59,149 bases of DNA, from assembly GCA_964343305.1 (NCBI GenBank), contig CAYFJO010000019.1:1-59149 (forward strand), read 5' to 3'. This DNA comes from CAYFJO01 sp964343305 (GTDB taxonomy: Bacteria > Planctomycetota > Planctomycetia > Pirellulales > Pirellulaceae). Under the pieces are notes generated by a model that saw only the letters and a program-made list of their open reading frames with translations, was not told the DNA's origin and searched no databases. Made by a program: the position numbers and the translations under genes. Of this stretch, positions 26,134 to 34,074 are shown one piece after another; positions within the stretch are counted from its first letter, which is position 1; each line of letters starts with the position of its first letter.

Positions 26134-27309
26134 CTAGGCCTCGCCGTGAACCACTTCACCATTCTTGATCGTGGCACGAATTTGAAGTGGGCTAGTGATC
26201 TCTTCGTCCGCCGGCAAGTCGAAGAGGATCAAGTCCGCGGGAGCGCCTTCGTCCAAAACACCTGCTTCGCTGCTGATGATCTTCGCTGGCCAACCGGTCG
26301 ACATATCGATCGCCGTCTTCAGATTCACGCCCGCGAAACGCATCACGTTCGCGACACCGTAAGCCATCGGAAGTGCCGCCCCGGCGAGGTACTGGCGTTG
26401 TCCGGCGACCACCAAACGGCCACTTTCCAGAATCTCAATCGCGCCAACGCTCGTGTTTTCATACAAACCTGGCGGTAGGCCGCCCATGCCCATCATGTCG
26501 CTCACCAACACGCATCGCTCGGGCGTCTTGCCGCGCACGAACGATTTAATCACCGCTGGCGGCAGATGATGACCGTCAGCAATCAAGCTGGCGACCAACC
26601 GGTCGTCGGCCAATTGGTCCCAAATATAGTTGTGGTGCCGGTCGATTTTTCCATGCGCCCCGTTGCCCAGGTGCGTGCTCATCGATGCACCGGCGTCCAC
26701 GGCTGCTTCGATCTGCTGCGAATTCGCCGCCGTGTGTCCAATGGCTACCACCACGCCGCTGCTGACTACCTGACGAATGAACTCGGCCGCGCCTTCGTGT
26801 TCGGGAGACACTGTCAAGATGCGAATTCGTCCACCCGCCGCATCTTGAAATCGACGAAACTCGTCCCAATCGGGTGGCCGAATATGTTCGCGCGGATGAG
26901 CACCGCGCGGACCGTCTTCGGGACTTAGGTAAGGACCCTCCAAGTGGACGCCCGCAATCCGGGCTGATGTGTTTCGATCGCCGTCGCAGGCCCGCGCAAT
27001 GGTGGCCAAACCATGCGAGATCACTTCGAAGCTGTGAGTGGTCGACGTCGGCAAATAGCTGGTGACACCGGTCGCATCTTGGGCCATCGTGACTTGCGAT
27101 ACCTTGTCGGGCGTCAAATCCAAATCATTGAATTCCTGACCGCCATACCCGTTGATCTGCAGATCGACGAATCCCGGTGCGAGCCAGGCCGCGGCGCTTG
27201 AGTCCGCCGCGTCATTTCCATCCGTTGCTTGAATGCGACGAATTCGATCCTTGTCTAACTCGACGGTGACCAGCGCGCCGGTCGCATAGTGTCGCCCAGT
27301 GATTTGCAT
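26134..27309 (-). CDS. nagA: N-acetylglucosamine-6-phosphate deacetylase
   Basis: This 391-residue amidohydrolase removes acetyl from GlcNAc-6-phosphate in amino-sugar and peptidoglycan recycling. Metal and catalytic residues are visible: Glu124 in GVHLEGPYLSP, His192 in AIGHTAAN, His213 in STHLGNGAHG and Asp271 in LVSDMMG. The usual amidohydrolase HxH is replaced by QIN in PGFVDLQINGYGG, as in E. coli NagA, which binds a single metal. The substrate loop differs from E. coli (HLGNGAH against HLYNAMP). No nagB or PTS gene is adjacent; the gene stands alone, convergent with the enolase-superfamily gene. Confidence 0.92.
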   Translation of the reverse strand: MQITGRHYATGALVTVELDKDRIRRIQATDGNDAADSSAAAWLAPGFVDLQINGYGGQEFNDLDLTPDKVSQVTMAQDATGVTSYLPTSTTHSFEVISHGLATIARACDGDRNTSARIAGVHLEGPYLSPEDGPRGAHPREHIRPPDWDEFRRFQDAAGGRIRILTVSPEHEGAAEFIRQVVSSGVVVAIGHTAANSQQIEAAVDAGASMSTHLGNGAHGKIDRHHNYIWDQLADDRLVASLIADGHHLPPAVIKSFVRGKTPERCVLVSDMMGMGGLPPGLYENTSVGAIEILESGRLVVAGQRQYLAGAALPMAYGVANVMRFAGVNLKTAIDMSTGWPAKIISSEAGVLDEGAPADLILFDLPADEEITSPLQIRATIKNGEVVHGEA

Positions 27310-27413
27310 GACGATGGTCCGATTTTCTTACGAAACGAAATGGGTGATCCTTCGTAACAAAATAGCGGATCGGGCGCCGTGAGGCTACTTCCGGGCAGTT
27401 GACGGCCATCACT

Positions 27414-27866
27414 TTAGCGACGAGGAACCGGCTCACCGAGTCCGGCGGAATAGACTGGAACTCCTCCGCCAGACCAGCGAAAAGAATTGGAGTTGCCGCT
27501 TGACCAGTGCGGAGAATACGTTCCCAAAAACGGTGTGGAGTTCGCCGTGGGCCGAATGTTCGACAGTCCAAACCACTTCCTCGTTTCGATGCGATTGTGA
27601 CGCTGATCGGCCCGCATCTCCGCGCGACGCCGAACCGCTTGCTTGGGATCGTCGTAGCGCCGCAACTGTTGCAAATAAAGCCAGATTTCTGGCGTCATGC
27701 CGTCGGAGGGAATGACATCTGGTGGAAGGATATCGGAAGGAGATCTTTCCTGGATTTGGCTCGAATTTCCGTCGTATTGCGAGAGCAGCGCGAGTGGGTC
27801 TTGAGCGTTCGTTGTAGTCCAGCAAGCGGCAATCAACAAAACGGCAACGATAGCGTGGCGAAGCAT
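27414..27866 (-). CDS. Small secreted protein of unknown function
   Basis: This 150-residue protein has a clear signal peptide (MLRHAIVAVLLIAACWTTTNAQ) and GAGGAG 7 bases before the ATG. The mature part contains an acidic Pro-rich stretch, then MTPEIWLYLQQLRRYDDPKQ followed by an Arg-rich helix. The C-terminus is Ser/Gly/Asn-rich, as in many planctomycete exported proteins. I do not know a named family. It lies 105 bp upstream of nagA on the same strand and might be cotranscribed with it. Confidence 0.65.
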   Translation of the reverse strand: MLRHAIVAVLLIAACWTTTNAQDPLALLSQYDGNSSQIQERSPSDILPPDVIPSDGMTPEIWLYLQQLRRYDDPKQAVRRRAEMRADQRHNRIETRKWFGLSNIRPTANSTPFLGTYSPHWSSGNSNSFRWSGGGVPVYSAGLGEPVPRR

Positions 27867-28099
27867 GAGATTCTCCTCATTTGCGGGATGAGTCGAGAGC
27901 CGAACAAATGGCTCGCATTCAACGTGCGGGCCGGTCCAAGTTGACGCTGATCAACGGATTGCGCGGGTCGAAACCGGGTCCCATTCCTATTTGTTCGGTT
28001 GTTCCGGTTGTGAGGATTAGCGCGAGTTTTCCGATCTTTTAGTCAGATGGCAAGATTTACCGGTCGCGCAAACTAGCTGATCCCCGGCCGCCGTTGAAT

Positions 28100-28993
28100 C
28101 TACGTTACGGGCGGACTGACTTTGACGAAACGCTGAAAACGTTTCTTGTTGCCTTCGATCATCAGAATGTACAGCCGGCCGCCTTTTTGACAGGCACCAA
28201 TCGAAATTCCCCTTGTCGTCGAAGCCGGCTCCGATTGCATCACTTGGCTGACCGCGAACCTGGCATTTGTACGAATGACGACTAAGGCCGCGAAACTTTG
28301 GCCAGAATGCGAACGCAAATCATAAACGACTGCCTGTGCGTCATATCGCGTTTTCAAACTTTGCCACCCACTTGGCGCGACGACGATCGCCCCATCGACC
28401 GGATATCGCCGACTTGGTGCTGGCTTCATTTCCTGGCTAAACGGATGGGCTGTGATCGATTGCTGCCATTCCAGGCACTCTTGGAACAAATGCTCCGCGG
28501 GAATGTCACCCGAGGGCTGGATCAAGATTGCGGCGGTAATCACTACCACAAAAAGACTTGCAGCGACGGCGGCTCCAACACCCAGACGCATCCAAGTCCA
28601 CTTGATTGCGGCTGTACTACGAGTCACCTTGGCTTGCGAAGTATTACTCGTCGCCTGTTCTGTCCCGACCAAGTGGCACGTCTGGTCGACGACGTCCGGC
28701 TGAGAGGCTTGCGCAATTTGCCCTTGGTGTGGTTGCCCTTGGTCTGGTTGTCGGTCGAGTTCTTTCTGAAATTGCCCTAGCAGCTTTTCGCACAAATCGC
28801 CCGGAACCGTCACGTCTTCAAACGCCTTGCCGATTGAAGCATCCAATTGCTGGCAGCGCGAGAAGACTCGACGAACCTCCACGTCCTGGTCGATGCGTGC
28901 CGCCAACTCCCGCAACTCGGGCAACGACAAGTCTTGGCTACCCAGTCGACAGGCGTCAATCGCTTCATTGAGATCAGGTTGATTTGCAGGCAT
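28100..28993 (-). CDS. Probable anti-sigma factor with one transmembrane segment
   Basis: This 297-residue protein begins 20 bp after the ECF sigma gene and is probably cotranscribed with it. Residues 1-125 are cytoplasmic and helical, with LPELRELAARIDQDVEVRRVF and a Gln-rich linker. One transmembrane helix lies near 137-158 (GVGAAVAASLFVVVITAAIL), and the remaining 140 residues are periplasmic. This is the layout of membrane-bound anti-sigma factors that release their sigma on an envelope signal. I do not see a zinc-binding HxxxCxxC motif, so it is not a ZAS-type protein. The role is inferred mainly from position and topology. Confidence 0.65.
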   Translation of the reverse strand: MPANQPDLNEAIDACRLGSQDLSLPELRELAARIDQDVEVRRVFSRCQQLDASIGKAFEDVTVPGDLCEKLLGQFQKELDRQPDQGQPHQGQIAQASQPDVVDQTCHLVGTEQATSNTSQAKVTRSTAAIKWTWMRLGVGAAVAASLFVVVITAAILIQPSGDIPAEHLFQECLEWQQSITAHPFSQEMKPAPSRRYPVDGAIVVAPSGWQSLKTRYDAQAVVYDLRSHSGQSFAALVVIRTNARFAVSQVMQSEPASTTRGISIGACQKGGRLYILMIEGNKKRFQRFVKVSPPVT

Positions 28994-29013
28994 TCGACGA
29001 TCTCTCTTAGCCG

Positions 29014-29592
29014 CTAGACCGATTTCGCATCGGCCGCCAACAGCGCCGCGCGTAATCGGGCTTTCGCTCGTGACAATCGGCTCATAACAGTTCCGATCGG
29101 CAATTCCAGTTCTTCAGCAATTTCCTTGTACGAACATTCCTCGAAGTAAAACATCACCAGCACCAACCGAAATTCGTCCGGCATTTCGTTCAATGCCTTC
29201 TGCAAACGCTCACCGTCAAACGTGTCGTCCTTTTCGTCAAGCTCGGGAATGTCCTCGACTTCCAATTCGATCGCCCCCGCCACCAAGGGCTTGGACTTTC
29301 TCGCCATCTTGAGAAACGATGTCCGCAAGATCGCATATAACCATCCCAACACTTTCTTGGGCTCGCGAACCTGGTGAATCTTCTGGTGGGCGACCATAAA
29401 TGCTTGCTGTGTGAGATCCTCCGCATCGTTGTGGTTGCCGGCTAACCGGTACGCGTAACGATACATCGCTGTGTGGTGATCGGTGATTAAGGTGATGATG
29501 TCCACGACGGGAGAGGACGCCAAAGCGCATTGATCCAACAATGCACCGTCCCTCTCTTCGCTGATCGTCGGCACCAACGAACGATTCACCAT
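29014..29592 (-). CDS. ECF-family RNA polymerase sigma factor
   Basis: This ECF sigma factor of about 192 residues has region 2 (YRYAYRLAGNHNDAEDLTQQ, then a GWLYAILRTSF segment) and region 4 (LNEMPDEFRLVLVMFYFEE, then YKEIAEELELPIGTVMSRLS). AGAAGG precedes the ATG at 29592; a TTG start 12 codons upstream is possible. It is followed by the probable anti-sigma gene. Acidic spacer residues between regions 2 and 4 (ELEVEDIPELDEKDD) are longer than usual. Targets are unknown; divergent from it are the two small lipoprotein genes at 29897 and 30440. Confidence 0.93.
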   Translation of the reverse strand: MVNRSLVPTISEERDGALLDQCALASSPVVDIITLITDHHTAMYRYAYRLAGNHNDAEDLTQQAFMVAHQKIHQVREPKKVLGWLYAILRTSFLKMARKSKPLVAGAIELEVEDIPELDEKDDTFDGERLQKALNEMPDEFRLVLVMFYFEECSYKEIAEELELPIGTVMSRLSRAKARLRAALLAADAKSV

Positions 29593-29896
29593 TCCTCTGA
29601 ATTCCTTCTGGTACTTTGTGAGCCCCAAAACTGAGGAATTATTCCAAAAAACTATCCAAAATCAACAGGTCCACCGTGCAAAACAATGAGCGGGCAGGTT
29701 GCTTCCCCTAAATCGCGGAATAGGTCATTGCACTTTTCACTCCATCCGTTAGGCTAATCCTTTCTCAACATAAAATCTATCAAATGTGGGAATAAATTCG
29801 GCTCTTGAAAGATCTTGCTTATATCAGACCAGAAAGCGTTTGGGAGTGTCCCGGCGCACATCGTTTTTTACCAGATTTAGTGAAGGATGGACGAAA
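29593..29896. other. Divergent intergenic region between ECF sigma and lipoprotein genes
   Basis: About 304 AT-rich bases. They must hold the promoters of the sigma operon and of the lipoprotein gene, but no pair of boxes stands out. No gene is supported. Confidence 0.45.
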
Positions 29897-30311
29897 ATGA
29901 AGAATCTTTTTGTACTACTTGCCTTTTTGGCCTTGGGCATGTTCGTTATGGGCGGCGTTGTTGGTTGTGGCGATAACGCTCCACCACCAGCCGAGAATGG
30001 TGACGACTCACCGCCTCCTGGCGATGACGATGTTGATGACACGGATGACACCGATGACACCGATGACACGGATGACACCGATGACACCGATGACACCGAT
30101 GACACCGATGACACCGATGACACGGATGACACGGATGACACGGATGACACGGATGACACGGATGACACGGATGACACGGNNNNNNNNNNNNNNNNNNNNN
30201 NNNNNNNNNNNNNNNNNNNNNNNNNNNNNNNNNNNNNNNNNNNNNNNNNNNNNNNNNNNNNNNNNNNNNNNNNNNNNNNATGACACCGATGACACGGATG
30301 ACAACAGTTAA
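29897..30311 (+). CDS. Lipoprotein with long (Asp-Asp-Thr)n tail, interrupted by assembly gap
   Basis: GAAGGA precedes the ATG at 29897. A lipoprotein signal peptide ends in the lipobox VVGC (residue about 24). A short Pro/Asn linker leads into a tandem DDT tripeptide repeat encoded by a 9-bp unit GATGACAC(C/G), at least 16 copies before the gap. After the 100-N gap the sequence resumes with DDTDDTDDNS and a TAA at 30309-30311. The two sides are in different frames when 100 bases are assumed, so the true gap length must differ. The result is a lipid-anchored, extremely acidic surface or periplasmic tail that could bind cations. A terminator follows at 30341-30380. Confidence 0.75.
30180..30279. 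other. Assembly gap (100 N)
   Basis: Exactly 100 N lie inside the 9-bp tandem repeat, the usual placeholder for a gap of unknown size. Short reads probably could not cross the repeat. The reading frame across it is undefined. Confidence 0.98.
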
Positions 30312-30340
30312 GCGCGTCATATAACTTGGATTATGAAACG

Positions 30341-30380
30341 AAAGATCACCAATGCTTGTTGGTGGTCTTTCCTTTTTTTT
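30341..30380 (+). terminator. Rho-independent terminator after the DDT lipoprotein
   Basis: A 12-bp stem (AAAGATCACCAA / TTGGTGGTCTTT, one wobble) with a 6-nt loop is followed by CC and eight T. Confidence 0.93.
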
Positions 30381-30439
30381 GCGCTATTGTCTATATTGGA
30401 CCACAATCACCGCTACCACATTGATGAAAGGATTTTGGG

Positions 30440-30646
30440 ATGAAGACGTTCGCACGATGCTTGGTATTGCTGGCCGCATTCACTCTGACGCTTGGATGTG
30501 GGGGCGACACGGCCGACCCCGGCCCCGGTTCGTCGTCCGATGTAGATATTGACACTGGCGGAATTGAACCCATCGGTGCCGATGACAGCGCGGCGAGCGA
30601 CGATGCGTCCGACGATGGAATCAGCGATGATCCCGCGAATCCTTAA
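30440..30646 (+). CDS. Small acidic lipoprotein
   Basis: This 68-residue lipoprotein has AAAGGA 7 bases before the ATG. The signal peptide MKTFARCLVLLAAFTLTLGC has lipobox LTLGC, so the mature chain is about 48 residues starting at Cys20. The mature part is rich in Asp, Gly and Ser (DDSAASDDASDDG) with no basic residue. It follows the DDT lipoprotein gene and its terminator on the same strand, and the two look like a functional pair of acidic lipid-anchored peptides. The function is unknown. Confidence 0.7.
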   Translation: MKTFARCLVLLAAFTLTLGCGGDTADPGPGSSSDVDIDTGGIEPIGADDSAASDDASDDGISDDPANP

Positions 30647-30730
30647 CGTCGTCACAGCTAAGCGTTAGGACTGAAGTGCGCAGTGCGGCTGGGGTCGAGT
30701 CTTCGAGCCCACGGGCGTGCTTTCGCTGTC

Positions 30731-30853
30731 TTAGGCGAGCGGCAGATGAGAATTTACCGTAGTGGAATTCGCCAGAATTCCTTTTCAGGGGGAAGGAACT
30801 CTGGCGAATCCCACTACTACGGCAGGTAAGAACTCATCTGCCGCTCGCCTTAG
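30731..30853. repeat. Complete palindromic element of about 123 bp
   Basis: Imperfect inverted arms of about 50 nt: the left arm begins TTAGGCGAGCGGCAGATGAG, and the right arm ends CTCATCTGCCGCTCGCCTTA. They share GTAGTGG and TCGCCAGA blocks. The right end supplies the TAA stop codon of fusA (30850-30852 on the minus strand). A second, partial copy lies at 1-54. Confidence 0.85.
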
Positions 30854-32961
30854 AACGCGAATCCTTCGGCGATTTCCGGTGGAGCAGGTGCATACATGAG
30901 CGGCTCCATCGAAAAGGCTGCGCGACCTTGGCTCAAGCTGCGAATGGTTCCCGAATAGCCAAACAACTCGCTCAAGGGAGCCTGTGCTTCAAGAATGACA
31001 AGTTCGCCACGACGCTCTTGGCTGTTGATAAACCCCCGGCGTTTTTGTAAATCGTTGTCGATTTCTCCAAAGTAATCTTCGGGCGTTGCAATCTGGACTT
31101 TCATCACCGGCTCAAGCAGCACTGGCTTCGCAGCTCGCAGAGCCGCGTCAAACGCGTCGTTTGCGGCAATTCGAAAGGCTCGCCCGTCCGAGCTTTCTTC
31201 GCGGAACTCGGATCCGACAAGCGTGATTTTGATCTTCGTCAGCGGAAAGCTCCCAATCAATCCACCGCTCTGGCCACACGATTCGAGTTCTTCGCGGGCG
31301 ACATCCACTAACTCCCGAGGTGTGGAGCCGTCAGCGATTCGATTCACGATCGTTACTGGCTTGTTTCCATTTGCAAACGGCTCGATACGAATATCCAGTT
31401 TCGCGAACAACTGTGTCCCCGCGATTTGACGGTGGCACTCGCCCGTGACTTCGGCTGCCGTCTCAATCGTCTCGCGATAACTCACGCGCGGCTTATGAAC
31501 TTTGACGTTTAAATTGAAGTCGCGGAGCAACCGGTTCTTGATCACTTCGAGGTGCAACTCGCCCATTCCACTGATCAGCGTCTGGCCGGTTTCTTCATTT
31601 TCCCGCGCGTCAAACGTGGGATCCTGACGTCGCAACATTTTGAGTGTTTCCGCCAACTTTGTTCTCTCGGCGGCACTCTCTGGTTCGATCGCCATCGAGA
31701 TCACGGTGTCCGGAAACTCAATCGTCTCCAATGTGATTGGCGACTTGCCCTCGGCAAGCGTATCGCCGGTGATGGAATGACGAGGCCCAATGACGCACAC
31801 AATATCGCCAGCTTCAACCGTGTCGACCTTACCTTTGGGTTCCTTTCGCGTGGCGTGGATATGCCATAACTGGGAAACGTTTTCTTTAACGTCCTTGTCC
31901 GGATTGAAGACTCGCGAGTTGCTTTTCAGTTCACCCGAATAAACTCGAATCCAGTAATTGTCGCCCGTCTTCTCGGGAAGGATCTTGAAGACCAAAGCAC
32001 AAAACGGATCCTTAGAGCTTGCTTTGCGTTTTTCAAGGGCATCTTTCTTCTTTGGGTTGCGGCCCTCAACCGGTGGTTTATCAAGCGGGCTGGGCAAAAA
32101 ACTGCCAACCGCATCCAAAACGGGTTGCACACCGATCACGTCTTGGGCCGAGCCACACAGCACGGGATAGATTTGATGCGCCAAGGTTGCCTCACGAACG
32201 ACGCGCCGAACGAGTTCCACTGGGATCGCCTCTTCGGCCATCGCCAGTTCCATCATTTCGTCGCTGAATGCATAGAGCATCTCAAGCATCCGCTCGCGCC
32301 AGATCTCCGCATCATCCCGCAAGTCGTCTGGAATCTCGCTGGACGAAACCTCTTTTGGATTGGTTTCGCCACCGAAAACCAGCATTTCCATAGTGATCAG
32401 GTCGATCACGCCTCGAAACGCGTAGTCGATGTGCGGCGGGCCTTGGCCGACTGGAATTTGAATTGCGATGGGCGCGGCGTCGACCTTTTGAACGGTGCTG
32501 CGAAGACGAGTTTGGATCTCGTCAAAGACCCGTTCAAAATCCGCCCCTTCACGGTCCATCTTGTTGATGAAGGCGATGCGGGGGACGCGATATTTGTCCG
32601 CCTGTCGCCAGACCGTTTCGCTTTGCGCCTCGACACCTTCGCGGGCGCTAAACACCACCACCGCGCCATCGAGCACCCGCAGACAACGTTCGACTTCCGC
32701 CGTAAAATCCACGTGCCCTGGCGTGTCGAGCAAGTTGACGATCGTGTCTCGCCAAGTAAATGTTACGCAGGCCGAATAAATTGTGATGCCACGATCCATC
32801 TCCTCTTCGTCCACGTCAGTTTCCGTGGTCCCTTTGTCTACATCACCGATCCGATGCTTGGCACCGCTGAGAAACAACATGCGCTCCGTCAGCGTCGTCT
32901 TGCCCGCGTCGATGTGAGCAATGATGCCGATGTTACGAATGTTTTCAATCTTACGAGACAT
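30850..32961 (-). CDS. fusA: Elongation factor G, GFM2/spdEFG2-like type
   Basis: This 703-residue translational GTPase has G1 AHIDAGKTT, G2 RGITI, G3 DTPGHVDF and G4 NKMD, then domains II to V. It is the last gene of the str cluster after rpsL and rpsG. Canonical EF-G has a QSGGRGQYGHV-like loop in domain IV; here the same place reads ECHRQIAGTQLFAKLDI, so the loop is not conserved. The N-terminal half (SGAKHRIGDVDKGTTETD, CVTFTWRD, VWRQADKYRVPRIAFINKMD) resembles mitochondrial EF-G2, which acts in ribosome recycling, and the spdEFG2 class. A paralogue for translocation may exist elsewhere. The stop codon comes from the palindromic element downstream. Confidence 0.93.
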   Translation of the reverse strand: MSRKIENIRNIGIIAHIDAGKTTLTERMLFLSGAKHRIGDVDKGTTETDVDEEEMDRGITIYSACVTFTWRDTIVNLLDTPGHVDFTAEVERCLRVLDGAVVVFSAREGVEAQSETVWRQADKYRVPRIAFINKMDREGADFERVFDEIQTRLRSTVQKVDAAPIAIQIPVGQGPPHIDYAFRGVIDLITMEMLVFGGETNPKEVSSSEIPDDLRDDAEIWRERMLEMLYAFSDEMMELAMAEEAIPVELVRRVVREATLAHQIYPVLCGSAQDVIGVQPVLDAVGSFLPSPLDKPPVEGRNPKKKDALEKRKASSKDPFCALVFKILPEKTGDNYWIRVYSGELKSNSRVFNPDKDVKENVSQLWHIHATRKEPKGKVDTVEAGDIVCVIGPRHSITGDTLAEGKSPITLETIEFPDTVISMAIEPESAAERTKLAETLKMLRRQDPTFDARENEETGQTLISGMGELHLEVIKNRLLRDFNLNVKVHKPRVSYRETIETAAEVTGECHRQIAGTQLFAKLDIRIEPFANGNKPVTIVNRIADGSTPRELVDVAREELESCGQSGGLIGSFPLTKIKITLVGSEFREESSDGRAFRIAANDAFDAALRAAKPVLLEPVMKVQIATPEDYFGEIDNDLQKRRGFINSQERRGELVILEAQAPLSELFGYSGTIRSLSQGRAAFSMEPLMYAPAPPEIAEGFAF

Positions 32962-33078
32962 TTGAATTGTCCTTGGTCACTCGTCACTGGTGACGCCAAA
33001 TGACCGGTGATAAATGACGACCGCGCAAAAAGAACGCCGCGCCTATTTCGACAGGCACGGCGGTGTTTTGTTCGCAAA

Positions 33079-33549
33079 TTACCAGGCAAAGTGGGCGAAA
33101 GCTTTGTTCGCTTCCGCCATACGGTGAGTGTTCTCACGGCGTGTCATTGCCGCGCCTTCTTTGTTGTATGCGGCCAACAATTCGTCCGCCAATTTTTGAT
33201 GAGTCGGACGGCCCTTCTTTTCGCGCACGGCCATCAATAACCAGCGAATGGCAAGCGATTGCTGACGAGCCTTATTCACTTGCATCGGTACCTGGTACGA
33301 CGCACCACCAACTCGCTTCGAACGAACTTCGACTTGCGGCTTGATGTTTTCGAGCGCTTGCTCAAACACTTCAATCGGCTCTTTGTCGTTGACCTTTTTT
33401 TCGATCACACCGAGTGCATCATAAAACACACTTTGTGCGACCGTTTTCTTGCCATCCCACATCAAGCAATTGATAAACTTGCTGGCGAGAATCGAGTCGC
33501 ACTTGGGGTCGGCTTTGAGTTGCGTTCTGCTGGAAGTAATTCGGCCCAT
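33079..33549 (-). CDS. rpsG: 30S ribosomal protein S7
   Basis: This is the 156-residue head-nucleating protein of the small subunit, which binds 16S rRNA near the exit site. The family core is complete: LASKFINCLMWDGKKTVAQS, the beta hairpin VRSKRVGGASYQVPMQVNKA and RRENTHRMAEANKAFAHFAW at the C-terminus. It lies between rpsL and fusA as in the classical str operon, 53 bp after rpsL. Confidence 0.97.
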   Translation of the reverse strand: MGRITSSRTQLKADPKCDSILASKFINCLMWDGKKTVAQSVFYDALGVIEKKVNDKEPIEVFEQALENIKPQVEVRSKRVGGASYQVPMQVNKARQQSLAIRWLLMAVREKKGRPTHQKLADELLAAYNKEGAAMTRRENTHRMAEANKAFAHFAW

Positions 33550-33602
33550 CGATGGAATTCCAATTCTATGTGCTGTTAGTTCTTGCCGTTATGATTTCGC
33601 TC

Positions 33603-33971
33603 TTACGATTTCTTCGCACCGTAACGACTTCTCGACTGCTTTCGGTTTTCGACACCCAGCGTGTCTTGAGCCCCACGAATGACCTGGTACCGCACACCAG
33701 GCAAATCACGAACACGCCCGCCGCGCACCAGCACGATCGAGTGTTCCTGAAGGTTGTGCCCTTCGCCAGGAATGTAGACGGTGACTTCCTTGCCGTTGGA
33801 CAGTCGAACGCGGGTGATCTTTCTCAACGCCGAATTCGGCTTCTTCGGCGTCATTGTGCGAACTTGAAGGCACACACCCTGCTTCTGCGGGCATCGGTCA
33901 AGTACCGGGGCCTTCGTGAATTTTCGCTTTTGCTTGCGTCGTTTACGAACTAATTGATTAATGGTTGGCAT
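33603..33971 (-). CDS. rpsL: 30S ribosomal protein S12
   Basis: This 122-residue decoding-centre protein has loops TPKKPNSALRK (Lys43 and Lys44 conserved) and GGRVRDLPGVRYQVIRG. Position 88, lysine in E. coli and the site of streptomycin-resistance substitutions, is arginine (codon CGT). Position 91 is the conserved Pro next to Leu90. It is the first gene of the str segment, 103 bp after rpoC and 53 bp before rpsG. Confidence 0.97.
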   Translation of the reverse strand: MPTINQLVRKRRKQKRKFTKAPVLDRCPQKQGVCLQVRTMTPKKPNSALRKITRVRLSNGKEVTVYIPGEGHNLQEHSIVLVRGGRVRDLPGVRYQVIRGAQDTLGVENRKQSRSRYGAKKS

Positions 33972-34074
33972 GCTTCATCCAAGTTTCTGACATTGTCTCC
34001 AAATGATGGAAACCACTCAAACTACTAAATTTACGTCGTCTGTCAAGCTCTGATGGGAGTTTACGAACACCACA

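Noticed and set aside
30026..30302. Regular short repeats resembling a CRISPR array
   Set aside because: The unit is only 9 bp with no spacers, encodes Asp-Asp-Thr in an ORF with a lipoprotein signal, and no cas gene is near.
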